Of a stretch of DNA of 20,411 nt, positions 1 to 8,200 are shown one piece after another; the stretch's first letter is position 1, and every line of letters starts with the position of its first letter. Origin of the DNA: Oscillospiraceae bacterium (GTDB lineage Bacteria > Bacillota > Clostridia > Oscillospirales > Ruminococcaceae); contig JAFSHJ010000076.1 in the NCBI GenBank assembly GCA_017440425.1, positions 1 to 20,411 on the forward strand, read 5' to 3'. The translations under genes and the position numbers were made by a program. Under the pieces are notes generated by a model. The model was not told the origin of the DNA. It was given only the letters and a program-made list of their open reading frames with translations, and made no database searches.

Positions 1-77
1 AAATTCCTCTTTTCTTAATTTTGCATGCTCTACTTATTTTATAACAAAACAGCTTTTTATTCAACCTTATATTTGCT

Positions 78-971
78 TTATCCGTTAAAATTTTTAGCTT
101 TGCACACTTTTTCTTTTTTTAATGCGGCAAACCAGGATGCCGCCACAATGAATACCACGGCTATCAAAGCTGTTGCGTTGGGTTTAACACCGTTTATCAC
201 CCACACGGTGAATGGGGTGAGGATGGGTTTTATGAAAAACGCCATTGCTCCCATTATTGCCCCGCCCTTTTCAATCGCAGAGAAGTAGCAGAGATATCCT
301 ATTCCCGTGACGAAAATGCCGATATATGCCAATATTGCAAGTGTTTTGGGTCCTATCGGCGGGAACACCTCTGCCTTCATCACCAAAAGTGCGATCAGAA
401 GCACCCCACTTCCCAAGAGGAAAACCAAAGCTGTCTGCACCACTCCGCCCAGGTTTTTCACAAATTTTCGGCTCAAAATCGTATACAGACTGAAGCTGAC
501 CGCAGCAAGCACGCCGAGTGCCACCGAGGCAAAGTTTGTTCCGCCGGAAAAATCCGCACAGATAAGCACGCCGATCACTCCCAGCACAAGGGCTATCCCC
601 TTGTTTGCCGTGAATTTTTCTTTCAGGATGAGCGATGCAAACAATATTGTGAAAACCGAGTTGGAGGAGAAGATTATTGCTATGATGGAAGGCGATTCTG
701 CCTTTGCCACGCCGATCTGCAGCGCAACCATGCTTACGCAGATGAAAAGCACTCCCAACCCTGTCATTATTCCAAGCTGTTTCAGCCCGATCTTAAGCTT
801 CTCCCGCTTTATTTTTACTATTGCAAAGGGCAGCAATATCACCGCGCCGATGGCGAACCGCCAAAATGTGATGGCATAGGGGTTTACCTCCCCCGCGATC
901 AGCTTGCTCACCGGTTCCAACGTGACGAACAGCACCGCTGTGAGCACTGTATACAGCATACCTTTTTTCAT
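78..971 (-). CDS. DMT-family (EamA) membrane transporter
   Basis: This 297-residue protein is hydrophobic along its whole length, with about ten predicted membrane helices arranged as two EamA repeats (roughly residues 5-140 and 150-287). That is the normal size and layout of a drug/metabolite-transporter-superfamily exporter. Such proteins usually export amino acids or other small metabolites, but the substrate cannot be read from sequence. Helix 1 carries the family-typical run around V21-S23-K24 and a conserved 'FWRF' near residue 36. The start is ATG with only a weak G-rich ribosome site (GGGGG about 9 nt upstream). It is divergent from the LysR gene at 1127, so it is probably that regulator's target. 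A promoter is visible at 1019-1047. The family assignment is firm; the transported compound is unknown. Confidence 0.9.
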   Translation of the reverse strand: MKKGMLYTVLTAVLFVTLEPVSKLIAGEVNPYAITFWRFAIGAVILLPFAIVKIKREKLKIGLKQLGIMTGLGVLFICVSMVALQIGVAKAESPSIIAIIFSSNSVFTILFASLILKEKFTANKGIALVLGVIGVLICADFSGGTNFASVALGVLAAVSFSLYTILSRKFVKNLGGVVQTALVFLLGSGVLLIALLVMKAEVFPPIGPKTLAILAYIGIFVTGIGYLCYFSAIEKGGAIMGAMAFFIKPILTPFTVWVINGVKPNATALIAVVFIVAASWFAALKKEKVCKAKNFNG

Positions 972-1018
972 TGTCTGCGCCCCCGAGTTTATTAATGCAA
1001 ATTCTTTTTACGGCATTA

Positions 1019-1047
1019 GTTATAACACACTTTCGCATTACTGTAAA
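1019..1047 (-). promoter_or_regulatory. Sigma-A promoter for the EamA transporter
   Basis: On the minus strand, TTTACA (1047-1042) and TATAAC (1024-1019) are separated by exactly 17 bases. Transcription would start near 1012, about 40 nt before the ATG. The assignment rests on consensus and spacing only. Confidence 0.6.
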
Positions 1048-1065
1048 TAATAAGATACAATGCAC

Positions 1066-1094
1066 TTGCTATATATTAAAATATATAGTATAAT
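1066..1094 (+). promoter_or_regulatory. Sigma-A promoter for the LysR gene
   Basis: TTGCTA (1066-1071) and a perfect TATAAT (1089-1094) are 17 bases apart. Transcription would begin near 1101. The ribosome site AAGGAG (1112-1117) precedes the ATG at 1127 by 9 nt. The spacer consists almost entirely of the palindrome at 1069-1088. Confidence 0.75.
1069..1088. promoter_or_regulatory. Palindromic LysR-type operator candidate
   Basis: CTATATATTAAAATATATAG has 9-bp perfect inverted arms around an AA centre. It fills the spacer of the lysR promoter. Its centre lies about 66 bp upstream of the predicted eamA start site. LysR proteins classically bind near -65 of their target while overlapping and repressing their own promoter, so the geometry fits. 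Binding itself is inferred. Confidence 0.6.
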
Positions 1095-1126
1095 AAAAGC
1101 AAAAGCATTAAAAGGAGTGCAGACGG

Positions 1127-1978
1127 ATGGAGCTTTTACAGCTTAAATATTTCAGCCACGCGGCAAAAACAGAAAATTTTTCTCACACGGCACAAAATTT
1201 TCACGTGCCCACCTCCTGCATCTCCGCAAGCATTAAAAAGCTGGAAAACGAGATCGGTGTCCGACTCTTCGACCGCACCGCCAACAGAATTAAGCTTAAC
1301 GAATGCGGCAAAATTTTTCTCAAAGCGGTGGATGCCTCCGAAGAGCTGCTGAAAAAGGCGAAAGCGGATGTTCTGGACCTTGCCAAAATCACACCCATTG
1401 AGCTGCGGCTGCTCATTATGTCCAACCGCCAGAAGATAACCGACGTTATCTCCGAGTTCAAGCTGCGCTATCCCGAGACCTATTTCACCATTCACCACGG
1501 CACCTCCTTTGAGCTTTCCAACATCAACGAATACGATATTATCATCGCCGACCGCAGCATAAACAGCGATTGCTTTGAGAAAAAACTGTGGATAAAAGAG
1601 GATATTCTGCTGGCTGTGCACAAAAATCACCGCCTTGCCCAAAGGGAAACCGTGACTCTGCAGGAATTGACAGATGAAAAGTTCATCTTTATGACCAAGG
1701 GCAGCAACCTGCGCGACCACGTGGACGTGTTTTTGCACCAGCAGGGCGTGGAGGTGGATGCGGTTATTGAATGCGACGACCCGCAATATGTTCAGAAATA
1801 TCTCAAGATGGGACTCGGCATCACCTTCTTCCCCTGCATCTCCTGGAAAAACCAGATAAACGACGATATCCGTCTTTTAAAGCTTACCGAGCCTCTCCAC
1901 CGCGATTCTTACATCTACATCAACAAATCCTCCACCGATATGGCAAAGACCTTTTCACAAATGCTGGAGAAAGCCTGA
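1127..1978 (+). CDS. LysR-family transcriptional regulator
   Basis: This is a 283-residue LysR-type regulator. The N-terminal winged helix-turn-helix spans about residues 1-60 and reads like the family pattern: L-x-Y-F near the start, then NFS-x-x-A, S-x-S-x-x-I-x-x-LE, and G-x-x-LFDR-x-x-N. The rest is a LysR substrate-binding domain of two alpha/beta lobes (about 90-283) that would sense a small ligand. The length is slightly short of the usual 290-310. The ATG is supported by AAGGAG 9 nt upstream. It is divergent from the EamA exporter, a common pairing in which the regulator controls the exporter in response to the exported compound. The inducer is not predictable from sequence. The gene ends at a hairpin terminator (1986-2029). 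Confidence 0.93.
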   Translation: MELLQLKYFSHAAKTENFSHTAQNFHVPTSCISASIKKLENEIGVRLFDRTANRIKLNECGKIFLKAVDASEELLKKAKADVLDLAKITPIELRLLIMSNRQKITDVISEFKLRYPETYFTIHHGTSFELSNINEYDIIIADRSINSDCFEKKLWIKEDILLAVHKNHRLAQRETVTLQELTDEKFIFMTKGSNLRDHVDVFLHQQGVEVDAVIECDDPQYVQKYLKMGLGITFFPCISWKNQINDDIRLLKLTEPLHRDSYIYINKSSTDMAKTFSQMLEKA

Positions 1979-1985
1979 AAAACAA

Positions 1986-2029
1986 AAACAGACATCCGCG
2001 ATACACAACATACCTTCGGATGTCTGTTT
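1986..2029. terminator. Bidirectional terminator between lysR and the beta-propeller gene
   Basis: A perfect 13-bp stem (1986-1998 with 2017-2029) encloses an unusually long 18-nt loop. T-rich tails occur on both strands: ATTTTTGTGTTT on the plus strand and TTTTTGTTTTT on the minus strand. It lies between two convergent genes and can serve both. Confidence 0.75.
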
Positions 2030-2048
2030 GATTTTTGTGTTTGCTTTG

Positions 2049-3212
2049 TTATGCGTTTTCAAGCAGTGCCGCTTTATCGAAGTTAAACTGGCAGATCTCT
2101 CTTCTCTCGGTGTGGTAGGAATCGAAGGAGACAAATTTGTTTGATGGATCGAAGCGGTTGTGTAGATCGCAGCGGATATCGATTATGCTGACGGGGTGAG
2201 AATAGATCTTTGCAAAATCGCAGCCCTTGCCGCTTTCCATATCGTAGATGAACATATGGCGGTAGTCCTCAGCATCGGGATAGCCGTCGCCGATGAAGCA
2301 GCTTCTGTCGCCCGAATAGATGCAATGGATATCGCCGGAGCTCACCAGACCGTCCTGCAGCATGGTGCGCTCTCCGGTCTTATCGTTAAAGAAGTAGATA
2401 CCCCATTCGGGAAGTCCCGAGAAGATGATGATCTCCTCGTCGTTCTTCCAATGGTAGTGGGAGTTCACCTCGTAGTTGGTGAGGTTGCGCATATTTCCGC
2501 CGTCTCTGTCTGCGGTGATGAGGATGGTGCCCCAGCGCTTGCCCTCCTCCGGGAAGTTGCGGAGCAAAAACAGAAATCTGCTTGCGGAGGGGTTAAAGGT
2601 GATGTGGTTCACCACCAGCTTCATCTCGCAGAAAGGCTTTTCGGGGAAAGCCTCGCTGAGCTGTTTATAGTTGATTATCAGCTTTTCGGTGTTGTTCTCA
2701 ATATCGATGAGGAAGATGCCGTCCTCCTCGGGTGCATTGACGTCTTTGAATTCATCCACGGTGTTGCAGTAGCCATAGCCGGGGCGGAAATTGAAAATGC
2801 GGGGGAAGTTGATGCTTATGCCGTATTTTCTGTCCTCGGAGAGGCAGGCAAGCGGCTTGCAGATGATGCGCTCGCTGCCGTCGTTTACATTTTTGATAAC
2901 GGCTCTGTAGTCGCCGTCGATGAAATCGTTATAGATGATGCTGTCGTCATCAAACCACTGCATCAGCGTACCCTGCTGAAAATTCCATGCTCTGCTCTCT
3001 GCAACCTTGTGGAACTGTTTATCCTTGAGAGTGATATAGCCAAGCTCGGCAATATCCTCTGCGGTGGGAAGTCTGTCCACAAATTTTACTCTGTGGGCAA
3101 GGTGTCGCTCAGACTTTTTATCGTATGGCTGAAGGTCATAATATCCGAAAAAATAATGGTATCCGTCATCGGGAGTTATGGTCTCTATATTCACTTTGGA
3201 AACACACTTCAT
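2049..3212 (-). CDS. Uncharacterised beta-propeller protein (oligogalacturonate lyase-like fold)
   Basis: This is a soluble 387-residue protein with no signal peptide or membrane segment. It is built of repeated short beta-strand units of the type 'sp-x-G/N-x-F-x-F' expected of WD40-like propeller blades. Recognisable conserved spots are YFFGYYD (about 20-26), RAWNFQQG (about 74-81), RPGYGY (about 143-148), VNHITFNPS (about 201-209) and RCDLHNRFDPS near residue 350, followed by SFDSYH. I recall similar proteins of about 390 residues from Firmicutes and Bacteroidetes, often found near glycosyltransferase genes and sometimes labelled oligogalacturonide lyase. The His-rich spots could bind metal or sugar, but I cannot confirm the PL22 catalytic set, so no enzyme activity is assigned. 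The ATG is preceded by GGAGAG with suitable spacing. The gene stands alone, convergent with lysR. Confidence 0.7.
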   Translation of the reverse strand: MKCVSKVNIETITPDDGYHYFFGYYDLQPYDKKSERHLAHRVKFVDRLPTAEDIAELGYITLKDKQFHKVAESRAWNFQQGTLMQWFDDDSIIYNDFIDGDYRAVIKNVNDGSERIICKPLACLSEDRKYGISINFPRIFNFRPGYGYCNTVDEFKDVNAPEEDGIFLIDIENNTEKLIINYKQLSEAFPEKPFCEMKLVVNHITFNPSASRFLFLLRNFPEEGKRWGTILITADRDGGNMRNLTNYEVNSHYHWKNDEEIIIFSGLPEWGIYFFNDKTGERTMLQDGLVSSGDIHCIYSGDRSCFIGDGYPDAEDYRHMFIYDMESGKGCDFAKIYSHPVSIIDIRCDLHNRFDPSNKFVSFDSYHTERREICQFNFDKAALLENA

Positions 3213-3446
3213 ATTATCTCTCCGTTCTTTTTAAACGTTCTGTTTTCATTATTATAGCATTGTTTCCCCAAAAAATAAAGAGCGTCGCCCTTCTTTTTTG
3301 CCACTCTTTTTACATATATATTTACGGTGATGTTTTGCCCAAAATCTGCTTTTAGAAAGTTTTTCCTTTAATGTAGTTATTTCTTTTCCAAAGTGTGAAT
3401 ATTCTAAAAATTTAACTGCGTTTTTTCGACTACCTATGATTTCCTA
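3213..3446. other. Divergent intergenic region, left part
   Basis: This AT-rich non-coding DNA separates the beta-propeller gene from the GHL10 lipoprotein gene. A minus-strand TATAAT (3256-3251) with a poor -35 (TTTATT, 17 bases away) is the likely promoter of the beta-propeller gene. Nothing else convincing was seen between about 3275 and 3446: no RNA gene, hairpin terminator or small ORF with a ribosome site. Confidence 0.45.
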
Positions 3447-3475
3447 TTGATAAAATCGGCAAAAAGGTTTAAAAT
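3447..3475 (+). promoter_or_regulatory. Probable sigma-A promoter for the cell-wall gene pair
   Basis: TTGATA (3447-3452) and TAAAAT (3470-3475) are 17 bases apart. Transcription would start near 3482, leaving a leader of about 68 nt. The leader contains a 14-bp palindrome (GTGTTTTTAAACAC, 3509-3522) of unknown meaning. Confidence 0.5.
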
Positions 3476-3539
3476 TATAATAATTATAACTACTATGGAT
3501 AGTTGTTTGTGTTTTTAAACACCCCTTTATCTACCCTTT

Positions 3540-3544
3540 GGAGG
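3540..3544 (+). promoter_or_regulatory. Ribosome-binding site that sets the GHL10 lipoprotein start
   Basis: GGAGG lies 5 nt before ATG 3550. An in-frame TTG at 3538 overlaps this site and cannot be the start, so the protein has 555 residues rather than 559. Confidence 0.8.
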
Positions 3545-3549
3545 CCCAA

Positions 3550-5217
3550 ATGTTTTCTGTTATGCGCAAAGTTTTTTTAAACCAAAAATATATTCTCCGC
3601 GCGGCGGCCCTGCTGCTGACTGCAGCAATGCTGCTCCCGTTTTTCGGCTGCAGCAAGCGCCCTGCAGACCTTGTGGACAACGATGCATCCTTTGAGCTTT
3701 CCGAATCCGAACCGGAGAGCTCTGCCGCCGAAAGCAGCTCTCAAACCGAAGAGGAAAGTACCGCATCTTCTTCCTCCGATAGTGAAGCCTCCTCCGATGA
3801 GAGCAGCGAAGCTTCCGAAAGCGAGCCTGCTTCGGACAGCTCCTCCGAAAGCGCTGAAGGATCCTCCCAAAGCTCCCACTCTTCACAATCCTCCAAGCCT
3901 TCTGAGTCGTCGCAATCTTCGCAGCCGTCACAATCGTCTGCAGCCTCCAAACCCGAGAAGGAGCCTTCTTCCTCTCAATCTTCCCAGACACCAGCCGAAA
4001 GCGAGAGCGAGAGCTCAAAACCCGACTCTTCCTCTTCTTCGCAGTCTTCTCAACCCTCACAGACTTCCTCCTCCGCACCCGATCAATCCACTTCTACGCC
4101 CGTTCCCGCAGGCGGAGAGATGCGTGCAATGTGGTTTTCCTATCTTGACCTGAACCCCATGCTCACCGGCAAGACCAAAGCGCAGTTCACCTCTGCCATC
4201 AACGCCGCATTCGACAACGTTGCGGAGCTGGGGCTCAACACCGTCATCGTGCAGGTGCGCCCCTTTGCCGACGCACTTTACAATTCCGATTATTTCCCCT
4301 GGTCCTCCTATGTGACCGGCAAGCAGGGGGTGGCGCCCTCTTTCGATCCCCTTGCTGTCATGATACAGGCTGCCCGTGCACGGGGACTTCGCATTGAAGC
4401 GTGGATCAACCCCTACCGTGTAAAGACTTCCGGCAACTCCACCGCCTCCCTCTCTTCCGACAACATGGCGAAAAAATGGATCGCTGAAGAAAACGATGCT
4501 GTCGTCGTCACCGCCAACGGCATCTATTATAATCCTGCCAGCCCCGATGCCCAGCAGCTCATCGTAAACGGAGTGAAGGAGATCGTTGCCAACTACGATG
4601 TGGACGGCATCCACTTCGATGACTACTTCTATCCCTCCCCCGACAACTCCTTTGATGCAAAATCCTACGCCGCATATAAATCCGCAGGCGGAAAGCTCTC
4701 TTTGGGGGATTGGCGCCGCGAAAACGTGAACACCCTGGTGCGAAACGTATATGCCGCAATAAAATCCATCGACAGCAGCGTGGTGTTCGGAATAAGTCCG
4801 CAGGGTAATATGTGGAATAATTATAACACACAGTATATCGATGTTGAGAAATGGGTGACGAATTCCGGCTATATCGATTACATTATGCCGCAAATTTACT
4901 TTGGTTTCAACAACACCGCCTGCCCCTACACCCAGACAGTTGCAAACTGGAACTCACTCATAACCAACAAGAACATTACTCTTTACATAGGTCTTTCCCC
5001 CTACAAGATCGGCACCACCGACAACTTTGCCGGCAACGGCAAGACCGAATGGCTGAACAACACCGATATCATTGCCCGCCAGGTGACCACCTCCCGCAAA
5101 TATGCCCGCTGCGGCGGATTTGCGTTGTTCAGATATGCCTCTGTGTTCTCGCCTGCCGCCAACGTTTCGGTGCAGGTGAAGACGGAGATGTCCAACCTTA
5201 AAGATGTTTTGTCCTGA
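3550..5217 (+). CDS. Cell-surface lipoprotein with GHL10 (DigH/YddW-type) glycoside hydrolase domain
   Basis: A 555-residue exported protein. Residues 1-33 form a signal peptide (basic start, hydrophobic core) ending in LPFFG-C34, an approximate lipobox, so a membrane-anchored lipoprotein is likely. Residues about 45-187 are a Ser/Glu- then Ser/Gln/Pro-rich linker that would span the wall. Residues about 188-545 are a GHL10 (formerly DUF187) TIM-barrel domain. It starts with EMRAMW, continues with NTVIVQVRPFADALY and WINPYR, and carries the acidic signature DGIHFDDYFYP at 352-362, followed by ISPQG and MPQIYFG. Established knowledge: the E. coli relative DigH (YddW) cleaves peptidoglycan glycans lacking stem peptides. 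The same substrate is inferred here. It lies 42 nt upstream of a second gene encoding a related domain fused to an amidase, almost certainly co-transcribed. The start is fixed by GGAGG 5 nt upstream. Confidence 0.88.
   Translation: MFSVMRKVFLNQKYILRAAALLLTAAMLLPFFGCSKRPADLVDNDASFELSESEPESSAAESSSQTEEESTASSSSDSEASSDESSEASESEPASDSSSESAEGSSQSSHSSQSSKPSESSQSSQPSQSSAASKPEKEPSSSQSSQTPAESESESSKPDSSSSSQSSQPSQTSSSAPDQSTSTPVPAGGEMRAMWFSYLDLNPMLTGKTKAQFTSAINAAFDNVAELGLNTVIVQVRPFADALYNSDYFPWSSYVTGKQGVAPSFDPLAVMIQAARARGLRIEAWINPYRVKTSGNSTASLSSDNMAKKWIAEENDAVVVTANGIYYNPASPDAQQLIVNGVKEIVANYDVDGIHFDDYFYPSPDNSFDAKSYAAYKSAGGKLSLGDWRRENVNTLVRNVYAAIKSIDSSVVFGISPQGNMWNNYNTQYIDVEKWVTNSGYIDYIMPQIYFGFNNTACPYTQTVANWNSLITNKNITLYIGLSPYKIGTTDNFAGNGKTEWLNNTDIIARQVTTSRKYARCGGFALFRYASVFSPAANVSVQVKTEMSNLKDVLS
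3694..4107 (+). repeat. Low-complexity Ser/Glu/Gln/Pro linker-coding tract
   Basis: About 138 codons are dominated by serine, with Glu/Asp in the first half and Gln/Pro/Lys in the second. It is built from degenerate TCC/TCT/GAA/CAA triplet patterns. The tract encodes the spacer between lipid anchor and catalytic domain, and its length could vary between strains. Confidence 0.7.
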
Positions 5218-5249
5218 AAATAACAGCAGTTTATCATAACCTTTGTTTT

Positions 5250-5253
5250 GGAG
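5250..5253 (+). promoter_or_regulatory. Ribosome-binding site that sets the amidase gene start
   Basis: GGAG lies 6 nt before ATG 5260. The in-frame TTG at 5248 overlaps it and is rejected as the start. Confidence 0.75.
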
Positions 5254-5259
5254 AATAAG

Positions 5260-8200
5260 ATGTTTAAATTTTTAAAGAACAGCAAACACCTTTCGATCAT
5301 GCTTGCGCTCGCATTTGGATTGATGGTATCCGGTGCGGGAATTGCAGGAGTTTTTGCGGTAAGCGATGCACCTCCCGCAGAATTGGTGACCTACTCATCC
5401 GAAGAGGAAAGCACGGAGTCCTCCTCCGAAAGCGAAACGGAGAGCGAATCCTCCGAAGGATCCTCGGAAGAAGAGAGCTCCCTCCCCTCCGAAAGCGAGC
5501 AGGAAAGCGAACCTGAAGACGAGCCGGATGAACCCGTGTTCGTGCCCGTTGTCAAGAAAGATGCTCCCGATGTGATGCGTGCGGTCATGCTCCGTCCCGG
5601 CGAAGATTTTCTCACCGGCGAGCTTACTCAGGCAGCTGTCAAAAAGGAGATAGATTCCGCTCTCGATTCTGCCTCGAAGTTCACCATGAACACCGTTATC
5701 GTAGACCTCAACTATCTCGATCACGTCATCTACAACTCATCTTATCTCTCCGGCGTCTCGGTTGATTTTGATATTTTCGACTATATCCTCACCACCGCAA
5801 AGGCAAAAGGACTTTATGTCTATGCCATTCTCGATATTCTCGGCACAAACACCACCTCAACGGAGCGGGCCGCTGTCAGCAGCTCCGTTCTCGACACGGT
5901 TTATGCCAATGCCAAAGAGTTTGCCTCCAACTATTCCGTGGATGGCATCATCCTCAACGGCTATCTTGAATCCACCGCAGAAAAATCCGGCACCTATCAG
6001 CAGTATCTCAGCATGGGCGGCGGCACAAGCTTCTCCGATTATCGCTATGACATAACCCATTCCGTGCTCTCCAAGGCACTTACCGGCATTGCTGAAGCCG
6101 ACCCCAGCACCAACGTAGGCATTCTTGCCGCATCCGTTTGGGCAAACAGCACCTCCAACGAGTTTGGCTCCAAAACCTCCGCAGCATATGAGATGATGTA
6201 CGATTCCTTTGCGGACGTAAGACAGTATATCATAGACAAAATGTTCGATTTTGTCGCCGTGGAAGCCCCCGGTTCCCTCACCGACCCCAACATTCCCTTC
6301 ACCAACGTTGTTGAGTGGTGGTCCTCTCTCACAGCGGTCGCGGACATCCCTCTCTATGCCATTCAGGCTGCGGACAGAGTTGGCTCCAAGGATGTGAAGG
6401 GCTGGGATAAAAACGACCAGCTTGCACAGCAGCTTATTGAGGTGAAAGATGTGGATTCCTTCGGCGGAAGCATCTTCAACTCTCTCTCCAGCCTACAGAC
6501 AAACAAAAAGAGCACCGAAAAGCTGCTTGAATATTTTGAGAGCGGCACGGTTTCGGAAGAATTCATCCTCAAAGACCTGGAGATAACCAAACCCAAGAAA
6601 AATGCCTTTGAAACCTCGGACGTATCCTTCACCTTTATCGGTGCATCCGACCCCAGCGAGCCCGTTCTCCTCAACGGAGAAGAGATAAAGCGTGACCAGA
6701 ACGGCGCATTCTCCGTTACTGTTGAACTTAAACCCGGCGCAAACGAATATGTCTTCACCCACCGTGAAAAAACACTCTCCTATAAAATAACCCGAAACAT
6801 CGTTATCATCAAAGAGATATTGCCCACCGGAAACATTGCGGTTGACGGCAACATGAAGATCGAGGTAAGCGTTATTGCCTACCAGGATTCCAACGTGACA
6901 GCCGCCCTCAACGGACAGACTATCAAGCTCACACCCGATGAGGCGCAGGAAGACGAATCGCTGCGTGACACATCCTATGTGAAATATGTTGGCAGCTTTA
7001 CAACTCCCCCTGCGGAAGCCACCAAGAAAAACCTCGGCAACATCACCTTTGCGGCAACCTACGGCGAAAAGACCGAAAACAAGGAAGGCGCCGCAGTTGT
7101 TGTAAACAAAAAGGTGGAGGTTGTGGAAGGCAGCGGCAACGTGGTGGAGGTTATTGCGGATTACTGCGAGACCTACCCTGCAAACACGTTGGATAACTCC
7201 CATGAAGCCGACTATTATCCCCTTGCAAAGGGCACACGCGACTTTATCTCCGGCGAGCCCGTTGTCTATAAGGACGGCAACACCACCTATTCCTACTACG
7301 TTCTTCAGTCCGGACAGCGTGTTGCCACCACCGACGTGAAAAAGCTGGACGACACCGCCGTGCTTGGCAACAACAACATTGCAGGTCTCACCGTCTCCAG
7401 CGATGCCCGCTACACCAAGGTCATCATCGATACCGAGCAGCCCGTTTCATATAAGTTCAAATACAGCGCATCGGGCATCTCCATCGATTTCAAGTATACC
7501 GCATCGGTGCCCAAATCTCTCGATAATCTCACCCTCAACCCGCTTTTTGCCAGTGCAAAGTGGTCCGGCACCACCCTCACTCTCCGCTTCAACACCACCC
7601 ACGGTTTCCTCGGCTACACCGCTTATTATGAGAACGGCGACCTTGTTTTCCGCTTCAACAACCCGCCCGTCAACGGACTTTCCGGCGCAGTTATAGTTGT
7701 TGACCCCGGTCACAGCATTGTGGATCCCGGTGCACTCGGCTTCCTGGATGCCTTCCCCGAGCAGGTGCTCAACCAGATGGTATCCAAAAAGCTCACCGCC
7801 ATCCTCCAGTCCCGCGGCGCAACGGTTCACATGCTTAACACCCAAAACGGTGCATTCACCATTCAAAACCGAATCAAGCAGGCCACCACGCTGAATCCCC
7901 ATATTTATATCAGCATCCATTGCAACTCGGCGGCAAATGCATCTGCCTCCGGCTCGGAAGCCTGGTATTACAACGGATTCTCGGCAAACCTTGCCTCCAA
8001 GGTATCCTCCTACGTCTCCTCCAGCTATTCCACCAAGAACAGAGGCAAAAAGGACGGCTACTTCTACGTCACCCGCTTCCCCATGTTTGCATCCACCCTT
8101 GCAGAGCTTGGCTTTGTCACCAACAACAGCGACTATTACCAGCTGCTTCAGGATTCCGTTCAGCAATCCATTGCAAACGGCATTGCAAACGCACTCAGCG

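Noticed and set aside
1..77. Left edge considered for a truncated gene or terminator
   Set aside because: No frame with a ribosome site and no hairpin was seen; too little sequence to decide.
3475..3489. AT palindrome sharing TATAATAATTAT with 15033-15044 upstream of aspA
   Set aside because: The 12-base match is pure A/T in AT-rich promoter DNA and probably chance.
3509..3522. Palindrome GTGTTTTTAAACAC in the leader of the GHL10 gene
   Set aside because: It is short and AT-rich, with no U-tract and no second copy seen. It is not enough to call an operator or attenuator.
3694..4107. Repetitive Ser-codon region considered as a CRISPR or tandem-repeat array
   Set aside because: There are no regular repeat/spacer units. 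It is one open reading frame with a low-complexity linker.
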